Assembly (NCBI RefSeq): GCF_900109205.1
Contig: NZ_FNZB01000002.1
Location: 248,001-312,000, forward strand
Source of the DNA: Sphingomonas sp. OV641
Lineage (GTDB): Bacteria > Pseudomonadota > Alphaproteobacteria > Sphingomonadales > Sphingomonadaceae
Length of the DNA: 64,000 nucleotides
Direction of reading: 5' to 3'
This document shows positions 55,762 to 64,000 of the stretch, piece by piece (position 1 is the stretch's first letter; every line of letters starts with the position of its first letter). The position numbers and the translations under genes are program-made. Below the pieces are notes generated by a model, which saw only the letters and a list, made by a program, of their open reading frames with translations, had not been told where the DNA came from and did not search any database.

Positions 55762-57048
55762 TCAGGCCGCTTCGTCGGCGTCCAGGCCATAAGCGGTGTG
55801 CAGCACGCGCACGGCCAGCTCGGTTTCGTCCTCGTGGATCAGCACGCTGACCTTGATCTCGCTGGTCGAGATCGCCTGGATGTTGATGCCGCGCGCGCCC
55901 AGGGTCGAGAACATGGTGCTCGCCACGCCCGCATGGCTGCGCATGCCGACGCCAACGACGCTGATCTTCGCGACGCGCGTGTCGTGCACCAGTTCGGCGA
56001 AGCCGATCGCCTCGCGCGCCTGGTTCAGCGTCTCGATCGAGCGGGCCAGATCGGCGGACGGCACGGTAAAGGTCACGTCCGTCGACCCCGTCCCCCGCGC
56101 GCCATGGTCGTGGGCGATATTCTGGATGATCATGTCGACGTTGATGTTCGCCGCGGCGAGCGGCTCGAAGATCGCCGACACCGAGCCCGGCTTGTCGGGC
56201 ACCGCGGTCAGCGTGATCTTCGCCTCGTTCTTATCGTGCGCGATGCCGGTGATCAGCTGGCGTTCCACGTCTTCAACCTCCTGTTCGCCCACGATCATCG
56301 TTCCGGGCAATGTATCCGCCATTGGCGCGTCCTCGCCGGTGAACGACGACAGCACCTGGACGCGGACATTCTCTTTCATCGCCAGGCCGACCGATCGCGT
56401 CTGCAGCACCTTGGCGCCGACGCTGGCGAGCTCCAGCATCTCCTCATACGTCACCTTGGCGAGCTTGCGCGCGCGCGGCACGATGCGCGGATCGGTGGTA
56501 TAGACGCCGTCCACATCGGTGTAGATGTCGCAGCGATCGGCCTTGATCGCCGCCGCCACCGCCACTGCCGACGTGTCGGAGCCACCGCGGCCAAGCGTGG
56601 TGACGCGGCCCCGTTCGCCCTCCTTGGCGTGCACGCCCTGGAAGCCGGGGATCACCGCCACTTCGCCCGCGCCCATGCTGGCAAGCAGCGCTGCGCTATC
56701 GATCGTCTCGATGCGCGCCTTGGCAAAGGCATCGGACGTGTTGACCGGCAGCTGCCAGCCCATCCACGAACGCGCCGGTACGCCGATCGCCTGAAGCGCG
56801 ATCGCCAGCAGCCCGCTGGTGATCTGCTCCCCGGCGGAGACGACCACGTCATATTCCTTGGGATCGTAGAGCGCGCTCGCCTCGCGGCAGAAATTGACCA
56901 GCCGGTCGGTTTCGCCCGCCATGGCGGAGACGACCACCGCCACTTCATTGCCCGCCGCCGCCTCGCGTTTCACCCGCGCCGCGACCGAGCGAATGCGCTC
57001 GATCCCCGCCATCGAGGTGCCGCCGAATTTCATGACGATGCGGGCCAC
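55762..57048 (-). CDS. lysC: Aspartokinase
   Basis: 428 residues from GTG 57048, giving MARIVMKFGGTSMAGIERIR at the N-terminus as in homologues; ATG 57033 is possible but would cut the first strand. It phosphorylates aspartate, the first step to lysine, threonine and methionine. The kinase domain shows KFGGTS and TTLGRGGSDTSAV. Two ACT domains follow (ITLTAVPDKPGSVSAIFEPL, ISVVGVGMRSHAGVASTMF) for feedback control. It is divergent from ubiG with 54 bases between, and convergent with the ABC1 kinase, whose end is four bases away. Confidence 0.97.
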   Translation of the reverse strand: MARIVMKFGGTSMAGIERIRSVAARVKREAAAGNEVAVVVSAMAGETDRLVNFCREASALYDPKEYDVVVSAGEQITSGLLAIALQAIGVPARSWMGWQLPVNTSDAFAKARIETIDSAALLASMGAGEVAVIPGFQGVHAKEGERGRVTTLGRGGSDTSAVAVAAAIKADRCDIYTDVDGVYTTDPRIVPRARKLAKVTYEEMLELASVGAKVLQTRSVGLAMKENVRVQVLSSFTGEDAPMADTLPGTMIVGEQEVEDVERQLITGIAHDKNEAKITLTAVPDKPGSVSAIFEPLAAANINVDMIIQNIAHDHGARGTGSTDVTFTVPSADLARSIETLNQAREAIGFAELVHDTRVAKISVVGVGMRSHAGVASTMFSTLGARGINIQAISTSEIKVSVLIHEDETELAVRVLHTAYGLDADEAA

Positions 57049-57102
57049 GGGACTACTTTCGGAGTGCTTGGGGAAAACAGGCGCGCCTGATAGGAGGCGG
57101 TC

Positions 57103-57864
57103 ATGGCCGACGCAACTGTAACAACTGATACCGCTCCGTCCGGCAATCATGCCAGCGTGATCGCGCGCGAGGCGGCGCATTTCGGCGGCATGGCCAAGGA
57201 TTGGTGGGACCCGCGCGGGTCCTCCGCGATGCTCCACCGGCTAAACCCCGTGCGGCTGCGCTATATCCGCGAGCAGGCCGACCGGCATTTCGATCTCGAT
57301 CCGGACAGCTTCACCCCGCTTGGCCACAGAAGCGCGCTGGACGTCGGCTGCGGCGCCGGGCTGCTGGCGGAGCCGCTCAAGCGGCTGGGCGCGTCCGTCA
57401 CCGCGATCGATGCCGCGGCGGAGAATATCGCGGTCGCCCGCGACCATGCCGCCGCGAGCGGACTGGTAATCGACTATCGCGCGGGAGGGATCGAGGCGCT
57501 GGGCGGCGAGCAATTCGATCTCGTCACGTGCATGGAGGTGATCGAGCACGTCGCCGATCCCGCGGCGTTCGTTGCCGGGCTCGCGGGCGCGCTGGCCGAG
57601 GGCGGCCTGCTGATCATGTCCACGCCGAACCGCACGCCGGTGTCGCGCCTGGCGATGATCACGCTGGCGGAAGGCACTGGCCGCATCCCACGCGGTACGC
57701 ACGACTGGGATCGCTTCATCACGCCCGAGGAGCTGACGGCGATGCTGGCCGATGCGGGCCTGGCAGTGCGCGACACACGCGGCATCAGCTATTCGCCCAC
57801 CAGCGGCTTCAGCCTCTCTGATACCCTGACGCTGAACTATCTGGTGACTGCCACGCGCGCCTGA
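57103..57864 (+). CDS. ubiG: Ubiquinone O-methyltransferase UbiG
   Basis: 253-residue SAM methyltransferase that makes both O-methylations in ubiquinone synthesis. The SAM loop ALDVGCGAGLLAEPLKRLGA and the UbiG-specific HFGGMAKDWWDPRGSSAMLH plus LNPVRLRYI are present. TCMEVIEHVADP and STPNRTPVSR complete the family pattern. ATG start at 57103. Confidence 0.96.
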   Translation: MADATVTTDTAPSGNHASVIAREAAHFGGMAKDWWDPRGSSAMLHRLNPVRLRYIREQADRHFDLDPDSFTPLGHRSALDVGCGAGLLAEPLKRLGASVTAIDAAAENIAVARDHAAASGLVIDYRAGGIEALGGEQFDLVTCMEVIEHVADPAAFVAGLAGALAEGGLLIMSTPNRTPVSRLAMITLAEGTGRIPRGTHDWDRFITPEELTAMLADAGLAVRDTRGISYSPTSGFSLSDTLTLNYLVTATRA

Positions 57865-58018
57865 TCCGCGTACGGCACGGCCAAGAAGCCAAAGGTCGCG
57901 AGGCGGCTGTCGCCAACCTCTCCGGCGCGGAGAGATTTGCTCGCGCTTCAGCCACCTGCCGCTTGCCAGCACCGGCTGATCGCGCTTCAAGATGCCATCC
58001 GTCCTTCGGAGTATCTTG

Positions 58019-60112
58019 ATGCGCCTTCTCGCCTGTCTTCTCGCCTGCACCGCCATCGCCCTCCCCGCCGTCACCCTGCCAGCCGCCGCACAGCAGCAGC
58101 CGAATGCCGCCCCGGCGCAAGCGCCCAGCCGCACCTTCACCGGCAGCGACCTGTTCGGCCTGTCGATCGCCGCCGACCCGCAGATCAGCCCGGACGGGCG
58201 CACCATCGTCTATGTCCGCCGCACCGGCGACATCATGACCGATCGGATGCAATCCTCCTTGTGGCTCATCGACGTGGCGAGCGGCCGGCAGACGCCTTTC
58301 GCCACCAGCGGATCCAGCCCGCGCTGGTCGCCCGACGGCACCCGCATCGCCTATGTCGCAGGCGACGGCGATCGCTCGCAGCTATTCGTCCGCTGGCTCG
58401 GCAATGGCGCCAGCGCGCGGGTGACGAGCCTGCCGGGCGATCCCAACAGCCTATCCTGGTCACCCGATGGCACCCGCCTCGCCTATATCGCCACGGTCGC
58501 CGGCGAACCGGCCAAGCTCGGCAAGGCACCCGCGAAGCCCGAGGGCGCGAAATGGGCCGAGCCGCTGGAGGTGATCGACCGGGTCACCTATCGCAACGAC
58601 GGCCCCGGCTATCGCAAGCCCGGCTATGATCACCTGTTCGTTGTCGGGGCCGACGGCGGCGCGGCGCAGCAGCTAACCTTCGGCAATTTCGACGACGGCG
58701 GCCCGCTGTCCTGGAGCGACGACGGCCGCACGATCCTGTTCTCCGCCATCCGCGGCCCCGATGCCGAGCGGCAGGTGATGAATTCGGACGTGATCGCGGT
58801 GGACGCCAATTCAGGCGCCATGCGTACGCTGACCAGCCGTGACGGCCCCGACGCGGCGCCGCGCTACTCCAGCGACGGCAGCAAGGTCGCGTGGATCGGC
58901 TTCGACGACAAGCGGCGCGCTTACACCAATGCCGAGCTTTACGTGGGCGACGCCAATGCCGCCGCGCCGCGTTCGCTCACCGCATCGCTCGACCGCTCAA
59001 TCGAGGATGCGCAATGGGCCGGCGACGGCCGCTCGCTCTACGCCAGCTATGACGACAAGGGCCAGCGCAAGCTCGCCCGCATCGGCATGGACGGCCGGAT
59101 GACGACCATGGCGGACAATCTCGCCGGCGGCGGGCTTGATCGTCCGTACACCGGCGGCGATTTCTCCATCTCGCGCAGCGGCACCATCGCCTATACCGGC
59201 GGCGATGCCTCGGCGCCCGCCGACGTCTGGGTCACCAGCGGCGGCAAGGCGCGCCGGCTGACCAACCTCAATCAGGTGCTCACCGCGTCCAAGGCGCTGG
59301 CCCCGGTGCGCAAGGTGGCGGTCACCGCGGCCGATGGCCGCCCGATCGACGCCTGGCTCGCCACGCCGCCGGGCTGGCAGCCGGGCACGCGCGTGCCGCT
59401 GATCCTGGAGATCCACGGCGGCCCGCATTCGGCCTATGGCCCGACCTTCGCCACCGACGTGCAACTCTATGCCGCCGGCGGCTATGCGGTGTTGTGGACC
59501 AACCCGCGCGGCTCCACCTCCTATGGCGCGGAATTCGCCAATCTGATCGACAAGAACTATCCCAGCCAGGACTATGACGACCTGATGGCCGCCGTCGACG
59601 CCACGATCGCGGAAGGTGTGGCGGATCCGAACAACCTGTTCGTGACCGGCGGCTCGGGCGGCGGCGTGCTGACGTCGTGGATCGTCGGCAAGACGAACCG
59701 GTTCAAGGCGGCGGCGACGCAGAAGCCGGTGATCAACTGGATCAGCGAGGCGCTGACCATGGACAACACCCTGTTCACGTCGCGCTACTGGTTCTCCAAG
59801 CTGCCGTGGGAAGATCCCATGAGCTATTGGAATCGCTCGCCGCTGAGCCTTGTCGGCAACGTCAAGACGCCAACGTTGGTGGTCGTCGGCAGCGAGGATT
59901 ATCGCACACCCGTCAGCGAGAGCGAACAATATTACGCCGCGCTCCAGATTGCCAACGTGCCCACCGCGCTCGTCAAGGTGCCGGGTGCCAGCCATGGCGG
60001 CTTCACCAGCCGCCCCTCGCAATCGGCGGCAAAGGCGAGCGCGATCCTTGCCTGGTTCGATCGCTATCGGAATGCGGCGCCCGTCAACACCGGGGCGACG
60101 CCGGCCAACTGA
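58019..60112 (+). CDS. S9 family peptidase (prolyl oligopeptidase type), exported
   Basis: 697 residues from ATG 58019, with GGAG upstream; a signal peptide spans about 1-25 (LLACLLACTAIALPAV). A seven-bladed TolB-like propeller (SPRWSPDGTRIAYVAGDGD, SLSWSPDGTRLAYIATVAG) covers about 40-420. The alpha/beta hydrolase end has the nucleophile serine in FVTGGSGGGVLTSW, the aspartate in VGSEDYRTPVSE and the histidine in GASHGGF. It should cut oligopeptides in the periplasm. It stands alone, with a hairpin downstream. Confidence 0.93.
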   Translation: MRLLACLLACTAIALPAVTLPAAAQQQPNAAPAQAPSRTFTGSDLFGLSIAADPQISPDGRTIVYVRRTGDIMTDRMQSSLWLIDVASGRQTPFATSGSSPRWSPDGTRIAYVAGDGDRSQLFVRWLGNGASARVTSLPGDPNSLSWSPDGTRLAYIATVAGEPAKLGKAPAKPEGAKWAEPLEVIDRVTYRNDGPGYRKPGYDHLFVVGADGGAAQQLTFGNFDDGGPLSWSDDGRTILFSAIRGPDAERQVMNSDVIAVDANSGAMRTLTSRDGPDAAPRYSSDGSKVAWIGFDDKRRAYTNAELYVGDANAAAPRSLTASLDRSIEDAQWAGDGRSLYASYDDKGQRKLARIGMDGRMTTMADNLAGGGLDRPYTGGDFSISRSGTIAYTGGDASAPADVWVTSGGKARRLTNLNQVLTASKALAPVRKVAVTAADGRPIDAWLATPPGWQPGTRVPLILEIHGGPHSAYGPTFATDVQLYAAGGYAVLWTNPRGSTSYGAEFANLIDKNYPSQDYDDLMAAVDATIAEGVADPNNLFVTGGSGGGVLTSWIVGKTNRFKAAATQKPVINWISEALTMDNTLFTSRYWFSKLPWEDPMSYWNRSPLSLVGNVKTPTLVVVGSEDYRTPVSESEQYYAALQIANVPTALVKVPGASHGGFTSRPSQSAAKASAILAWFDRYRNAAPVNTGATPAN

Positions 60113-60130
60113 TCGCCGCAACCGGGCAAG

Positions 60131-60168
60131 CCTGCCGCCGTTCCGGACTTCTCCGGTGCGGCGGCAGG
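60131..60168 (+). terminator. Hairpin after the S9 peptidase gene
   Basis: CCTGCCGCCG (60131-60140) pairs with CGGCGGCAGG (60159-60168), and a smaller CCGG/CCGG stem lies inside the loop. No U-tract follows. It lies 18 bases after the peptidase stop. Confidence 0.55.
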
Positions 60169-60234
60169 CAGAGGGCGCCTGATCAGGGTTGTGCCGGATT
60201 GCACGCGATTCGCCGGTGCGATAGCGTGCCCGCC

Positions 60235-60441
60235 ATGCACAACCGTCGCCAGATCGCCCTCGCCGTCGGCGCCCTGTCACTGGCGGCGCTTGCCACCGTG
60301 GATCCGCCCAGCGCCAACGTGCAGATCCTCACGCACGACAGCCGCGATGCCTCGCCGGCGCGGTTTCAGGCGGCTGTCGACCTCGGCCTTGCCAGCGCTT
60401 CCATCCTCGTGACCTGGACGGCGCAGCGCCTGGTGCGCTGA
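60235..60441 (+). CDS. Small hypothetical protein (68 residues)
   Basis: ATG 60235. A hydrophobic N-terminus (QIALAVGALSLAALATV) could be a signal or membrane segment. A short polar middle (ILTHDSRDASPARF) and a second weakly hydrophobic end (QAAVDLGLASASILVTWTAQ) follow. High G+C at third codon positions fits real coding. I know no function; it may be part of the xseB transcript, 127 bases upstream. Confidence 0.55.
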   Translation: MHNRRQIALAVGALSLAALATVDPPSANVQILTHDSRDASPARFQAAVDLGLASASILVTWTAQRLVR

Positions 60442-60568
60442 TCCGGCCGGAACAGCGCAGCGACAGCGCCCGCAAACTGACGCCACAGCCGCGGTTCGGC
60501 CGCATCAAACCATTGCCGGCAGGAGCGTATCCTTGACCCTTGGCCGTGGCGTGGCCCATAGCGCGGCC

Positions 60569-60805
60569 ATGGACAATCCCGTGGAGAGCATGACGTTCGA
60601 GGCCGCGCTGAAGGAGCTCGAGTCGATCGTCGCACGTCTCGAGTCCGGGGAAACCCCGCTGCAGGACGCAATCGAGCTTTACGAACGCGGCAACGCGCTG
60701 CGCGCACGCTGCGCGGAGCGGCTGGACGCCGCCCAGGCGCGGATCGAGGCGATCCGGCTGGATGCCGAGGGCCGGGCCACCACCACGCCCTTCACCGCCG
60801 GATGA
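60569..60805 (+). CDS. xseB: Exodeoxyribonuclease VII small subunit
   Basis: 78 residues from ATG 60569. The subunit signature is ESMTFEAALKELESIVARLE followed by GETPLQDAIELYERGNAL. It coats the large catalytic subunit XseA, which is not in this window. It overlaps ispA by four bases (ATGA), the classical xseB-ispA pairing of bacteria. Confidence 0.96.
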   Translation: MDNPVESMTFEAALKELESIVARLESGETPLQDAIELYERGNALRARCAERLDAAQARIEAIRLDAEGRATTTPFTAG

Positions 60806-61698
60806 ACCCCTCCCCTGCGCTTGCCACGGCGCTGGCCGATACCGCGCGCGAGATCGACGCCCGGTTCGACGCACTCCTGACCGTGCCGGACGATCCGCGC
60901 GCCGATCTGTATCGCGCGATGCGTCATGCGGCGATCGACGGCGGCAAGCGGCTGCGGCCGCTCTTGGTCTTTGCCACCGCACGGCTGTTCAACTGCGACA
61001 TGGATTGCGCCGGCCGCGTGGCGATCGCGCTGGAGGCGATCCACGTCTATTCGCTGATCCACGATGATTTGCCGGCGATGGACGATGACGATCTGCGCCG
61101 TGGACGCCCGACCGTTCACAAGGCATTCGGCGAGGCGACCGCGATCCTGGCGGGTGATTGCCTTCATGCGCTCGCGTTCGAGGTGCTGGCCGATCCGGCG
61201 ACCCATGCCGATCCGTTCGTTCGCGCGGAGCTAGTGCTCGATCTCGCCCGCGCTGCCGGGCCGTCCGGCATGGCGGGCGGCCAGATGATGGACCTGGAGG
61301 CGGAGCGCGCCAGTTTCGACCTCACCACCGTTACCCGGCTTCAGGCGATGAAGACCGGCGCGCTGATCATGGCGGCGGTGGAAGCCGGGGCGATCCTAGG
61401 TCGCCTCCCGCCCGAGGGGCGGACGCACCTGCGCGGCTATGCCCGGGACATCGGCCTCGCCTTCCAGATCGTCGACGACCTGCTCGACGTGGAAGGGGAC
61501 GAGGCGCTGGCGGGCAAGAAGCTGCGCAAGGACGCGGGCGCCGGCAAGGAGACCTTTGTCTCCCTGCTCGGCGTGGAACCGGCGCGCGAACGCTGCCGGC
61601 TGCTGGTCGACCAGGCCATCGCGCATCTTCGCCACTACGGGCCCGAGGCGGATCTGCTCCGCGACATCGCCCGCTTCGTGCTGCAAAGGGACCATTGA
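60802..61698 (+). CDS. ispA: Farnesyl diphosphate synthase
   Basis: 298-residue prenyltransferase joining isopentenyl and dimethylallyl diphosphates to farnesyl diphosphate for ubiquinone, undecaprenol and carotenoids. The first aspartate-rich motif is HDDLPAMDDDDLRRG, the second is FQIVDDLLDVEGD, and GGKRLRPLL lies in between the start and the first. Length and motifs are standard. It overlaps xseB and ends two bases before coaD, so the three form an operon. Confidence 0.96.
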   Translation: MNPSPALATALADTAREIDARFDALLTVPDDPRADLYRAMRHAAIDGGKRLRPLLVFATARLFNCDMDCAGRVAIALEAIHVYSLIHDDLPAMDDDDLRRGRPTVHKAFGEATAILAGDCLHALAFEVLADPATHADPFVRAELVLDLARAAGPSGMAGGQMMDLEAERASFDLTTVTRLQAMKTGALIMAAVEAGAILGRLPPEGRTHLRGYARDIGLAFQIVDDLLDVEGDEALAGKKLRKDAGAGKETFVSLLGVEPARERCRLLVDQAIAHLRHYGPEADLLRDIARFVLQRDH

Positions 61699-61700
61699 GC

Positions 61701-62207
61701 ATGACCTCTCGCATCGGCGTTTATCCAGGCACTTTCGACCCGATCACGCGCGGGCACATGGACATCATCCGCCGCGGCGCGAAGCTGGTAGATCGGCTGG
61801 TGATCGGCGTGACGACCAATCCGTCCAAAAGCCCGATGTTCAGCCTGGAAGAACGCATGATGATGGTGCGCCGCGAATGCGCCAGTCTGGATGCGAATAT
61901 CGACGTGGTCAGCTTTGACCTGCTGCTGATGGACTTTGCCGAGCGCGAGGGTGCCAGCGTCATCGTGCGCGGCCTGCGCGCCGTGGCGGATTTCGAATAT
62001 GAATATCAGATGGCCGGCATGAACCAGCAGCTGAACGACCGGATCGAGACGGTCTTTCTGATGGCAGACGTCGCGCTGCAGCCGATCGCCAGCCGGCTCG
62101 TCAAGGAAATCGCCATTTTCGGCGGCGAGATCGGCAAGTTCGTGTCACCCGCGGTGCGCGAGGAAGTGGTCGCGCGGGTGGCGGAGACGGGCCGGCGCGG
62201 GCGCTGA
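61701..62207 (+). CDS. coaD: Phosphopantetheine adenylyltransferase
   Basis: 168-residue enzyme of CoA synthesis that adenylates 4'-phosphopantetheine. The nucleotidyltransferase motif GTFDPITRGHMDII holds the T/HxGH signature, and ISSR-equivalent VSPAVREEVVARVAE closes the chain. It starts two bases after the ispA stop. Coupling of isoprenoid and CoA genes in one transcript is by position only. Confidence 0.97.
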   Translation: MTSRIGVYPGTFDPITRGHMDIIRRGAKLVDRLVIGVTTNPSKSPMFSLEERMMMVRRECASLDANIDVVSFDLLLMDFAEREGASVIVRGLRAVADFEYEYQMAGMNQQLNDRIETVFLMADVALQPIASRLVKEIAIFGGEIGKFVSPAVREEVVARVAETGRRGR

Positions 62208-62339
62208 CGGCGGCAGGCGGCGGTCTGGCGGCGGCACGGCGATCCTGTCCCGCAGGCAAGCGACCGGCACCGCAGTTCAGTTTGGCGCAAGGCGCGATCT
62301 GGTCTAGGGCGCCGGTCAAACGATCTGGTTGGGAAGACG

Positions 62340-63035
62340 ATGCGGTTTGTTGGAATGATCGCGATGCTGGCCGCAGTGCTGGCGGGGCCGGCCTTGGCCC
62401 AGGAAAAGACTCCTGAAATTCAGGCGACCGCCACCGCTTCCAAGCAGCGCTACACACCGCCGCCGACCACCGATCTGGAAAACACCTGGCTGCTCGATCT
62501 GTCGAGCGGCGGGCGCGTTTCGATCTGGCTGCGCCCCGATGTCGCGCCGGACATGGTGCGCCGGATCAAGAACCTGACGCGCCGCAAATTCTACGACGGC
62601 CTGACCTTTCACCGCGTGATCGACGGCTTCATGGCGCAGGGCGGCGATCCGCAGGGTGACGGCACCGGCGGATCGGACCTGCCGGACGTGAAGGCCGAGT
62701 TCAATTACCTCCCGCACGTGCGCGGCGCGGTCGCCGCGGCCCGCGCGCAGGACGAGAACAGCGCCAACAGCCAGTTCTACATCATGCTGATGCCGCGCCT
62801 CAGCCTGGACGGGAAATATACCGTGTTCGGCCGCGTGCTTCAGGGCATGCAATATGTCGATGCGATCGAGAAGGGCGAGCCGCCGGCAAACCCCACGCGC
62901 ATCCTCCACGCCTATATCGCCGCCGACAATCCCCCGCCCTATCAGGCGGCGCCGGTCGCCCCGCCGCCCTCGCTGGATGCGCCAGCCACGCTTCCGGGCG
63001 CGAAGCCGGCGAAGGCACCCAAGCCCCGACGCTGA
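62340..63035 (+). CDS. Exported cyclophilin-type peptidyl-prolyl isomerase
   Basis: 231 residues with a signal peptide (GMIAMLAAVLAGPALAQ). The cyclophilin core (about 45-195) has the active-site arginine in YDGLTFHRVIDGFMAQGGDP and the block DENSANSQFYIMLMP. A proline-rich tail of about 35 residues (PPPYQAAPVAPPP) follows, probably a periplasmic linker. It should help fold periplasmic proteins. It starts 132 bases after coaD and ends before a repeat element. Confidence 0.92.
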   Translation: MRFVGMIAMLAAVLAGPALAQEKTPEIQATATASKQRYTPPPTTDLENTWLLDLSSGGRVSIWLRPDVAPDMVRRIKNLTRRKFYDGLTFHRVIDGFMAQGGDPQGDGTGGSDLPDVKAEFNYLPHVRGAVAAARAQDENSANSQFYIMLMPRLSLDGKYTVFGRVLQGMQYVDAIEKGEPPANPTRILHAYIAADNPPPYQAAPVAPPPSLDAPATLPGAKPAKAPKPRR

Positions 63036-63089
63036 GGGGCTGAGGGACTGAGGGCCCTCCCCAAGGGCCGACAGCGGCTGTGACCAGTG

Positions 63090-63256
63090 CTAGAGTTTAA
63101 CCGCTCCTCTTGATGCAGAGCGGCCTCCCCGGCGGAGGCCGGGGCCCAGTTGGGAAGGTCGCAGTAACGAAGCGCAACTTGCTCTTACTGACGTTGCCCA
63201 GCTGGGCCCTGGCCTTCGCCGGGGAGGCGCTTCAACCGGGGTGGATCAGATTCTAG
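63090..63256. repeat. Palindromic CTAG-bounded element, copy C (most complete)
   Basis: Begins CTAGAGTTTAACC at 63090 and ends GATCAGATTCTAG at 63256, so CTAG flanks both sides. Inner arms GCCTCCCCGGCGGAGGCC (63123 on) and CCCAGCTGGG...GAGGC (63197-63228) pair over about 30 bases. The right CTAG provides the TAG stop of the ExoD-like gene on the minus strand. No open frame lies inside. It fills the gap between the cyclophilin and ExoD-like genes. Confidence 0.8.
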
Positions 63257-63846
63257 CCGCGTGAGCTGAGCAACCCTGCCGCGACTGCCAGTGCCGCGCC
63301 CGCCGCGGCAAAGGCGATGATCATCAGCAATCCGTCCTTCACCAGCAGGGCCATGCCGAAGGCGGCGATCGCCGCCATCGGGGCGGTGGTGGCGAGCGGC
63401 AGCAGCTCCAGCGGCGGGATGGCGAGCGTCAGCACGAGGATCGCGGCGGCCGCCACCCGGACCATCGGCCCCTTGGTCAGCGCCGGCAGCCGGCCGTGGA
63501 ACCAGCGATCCATCCATCGGCCGACCGGACGCACCTTCTCCACCGCCTTTTTCACCTTCTCGGACTTCACCGAGCGGTTGGAGAGAAAACCGGGCAGCCA
63601 CAGGTGCTTGCGGCCAAACAGCATCTGCCCTGCCGTCAGCACGATCACCAAGGCGAGCAGGGTCGGCAGCCCGGGTATCGAGCCGACCGGTGAAATGTCG
63701 ATCAGCGGGATGATGACAAGGAAGGGCGCATAGCTCCGGTTCCCAAACGCCTCGATCGTCTGACCGAGCGACACTGCGTCCTTCTTGTCTGCCAGTTCAT
63801 CGAGCCGGTCGAGAATGTCGCCGACGCTGTGCGGATCATCTGCCAT
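63253..63846 (-). CDS. ExoD-like membrane protein
   Basis: 197 residues from ATG 63846 (MADDPHSVGDILDRLDEL). A GTG at 63921 would extend it into a terminator hairpin and is rejected. Family blocks: SLGQTIEAFGNRSYAPFLVI, PVGSIPGLPTLLALVIVLTAGQM and LWLPGFLSNRSV. About four membrane segments follow. ExoD was first found in Sinorhizobium exopolysaccharide work, but its action is unknown. Its TAG stop is formed by the repeat element. Confidence 0.88.
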   Translation of the reverse strand: MADDPHSVGDILDRLDELADKKDAVSLGQTIEAFGNRSYAPFLVIIPLIDISPVGSIPGLPTLLALVIVLTAGQMLFGRKHLWLPGFLSNRSVKSEKVKKAVEKVRPVGRWMDRWFHGRLPALTKGPMVRVAAAAILVLTLAIPPLELLPLATTAPMAAIAAFGMALLVKDGLLMIIAFAAAGAALAVAAGLLSSRG

Positions 63847-63909
63847 CCGCTGCTGAACGGAGGCCAGGTCAGGCGGTTCCGCTGCCGTAACGGGTGCCAA
63901 AACAGGCAA

Positions 63910-63939
63910 GGGCCGCGGCACCCATGGATGCCGCGGCCC
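63910..63939 (-). terminator. Terminator hairpin after katG
   Basis: GGGCCGCGGCA (63910-63920) and TGCCGCGGCCC (63929-63939) form a perfect 11-pair stem with an eight-base loop. On the minus strand the sequence after the stem is TTGCCTGTTTT, a T-rich tail. It lies 22 bases after the katG stop. Confidence 0.75.
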
Positions 63940-63961
63940 CTTCCCGTTCGTCGCGCTGCGA

Positions 63962-64000
63962 TCAGGCGTAAGTCAGATCGAAGCGGTCAGCATTCATCAC
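63962..64000 (-). CDS. katG: Catalase-peroxidase, last codons (cut by window edge)
   Basis: Only twelve codons plus TGA lie inside the window, reading VMNADRFDLTYA. The residues VMNxDRFDL are the well-conserved C-terminal end of KatG, which is usually about 730 residues, so the identification is good despite the length. KatG removes peroxide and works as catalase and peroxidase in the cytoplasm. The hairpin at 63910-63939 ends its transcript. Confidence 0.65.
   Translation of the reverse strand: MMNADRFDLTYA

Noticed and set aside
63847..63921. N-terminal extension of the ExoD-like protein from GTG 63921
   Set aside because: It would start inside the katG terminator hairpin and adds sequence unlike the family; ATG 63846 fits better.

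Overview
The window is high-GC chromosomal DNA from an alphaproteobacterium, most likely a sphingomonad (Sphingomonas or a close relative). This rests on the gene families present: a TonB-dependent receptor of the Xanthomonas/Caulobacter type, ubiquinone genes, PmtA-type phosphatidylcholine synthesis, an ybgC-tolQRAB-pal operon and class I glutamate synthase. It also rests on palindromic intergenic repeats of the kind I know from sphingomonads. The assignment is made by reading, not by a database search. Most of the window is housekeeping; I see no prophage, CRISPR array, defence island or secondary-metabolite cluster.

Layout. 1-1390: 5' part of malate synthase G, cut by the window edge. 1604-8724: a tightly coupled five-gene acyl-CoA operon on the minus strand (CrtC-like protein, APH-fold kinase, fused double CoA-transferase, enoyl-CoA hydratase, thiolase-like protein). 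This is the least understood metabolic unit here. 8961-20050: FMN reductase, a bifunctional penicillin-binding protein, glutamate synthase (gltB, gltD), undecaprenyl-diphosphatase and an NDUFA9-like reductase. 20151-20910: tRNA-Leu with a broken integrase beside it, the scar of a lost island. 21026-27016: a membrane-lipid cluster (psd, class III aminotransferase, small membrane protein, pmtA, LpxH-like phosphoesterase, glycosyltransferase). 27138-30815: MidA-type methyltransferase, acetyltransferase, pgeF and a UbiH-type monooxygenase.

31003-37811: two poorly known genes, then a TonB-dependent receptor with an exported phosphatase, facing an unusual regulator made of two TetR repressors in tandem. 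37975-43531: tRNA-Gly, a two-component system, carbonic anhydrase plus SulP transporter (likely bicarbonate uptake) and a TorF-type outer-membrane protein. 43646-45677: thioredoxin-TPR protein, LON-domain protein, Trm112-like protein, a tiny hydrophobic peptide and a strong terminator. 45761-51548: the Tol-Pal envelope operon, read from right to left. 51742-64000: glutaminase, nitronate monooxygenase, YjbQ, an ABC1 kinase, aspartokinase, ubiG, an S9 peptidase, then xseB-ispA-coaD, a periplasmic cyclophilin, an ExoD-like protein and the last codons of katG.

The most notable non-coding signal is a palindromic element present three times (near 11733, 30812 and 63090). In every copy it begins at a CTAG that also supplies the TAG stop codon of the neighbouring gene. 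Candidates for undescribed biology are the 1604-8724 operon, the 21026-27016 lipid cluster and the double-TetR locus.
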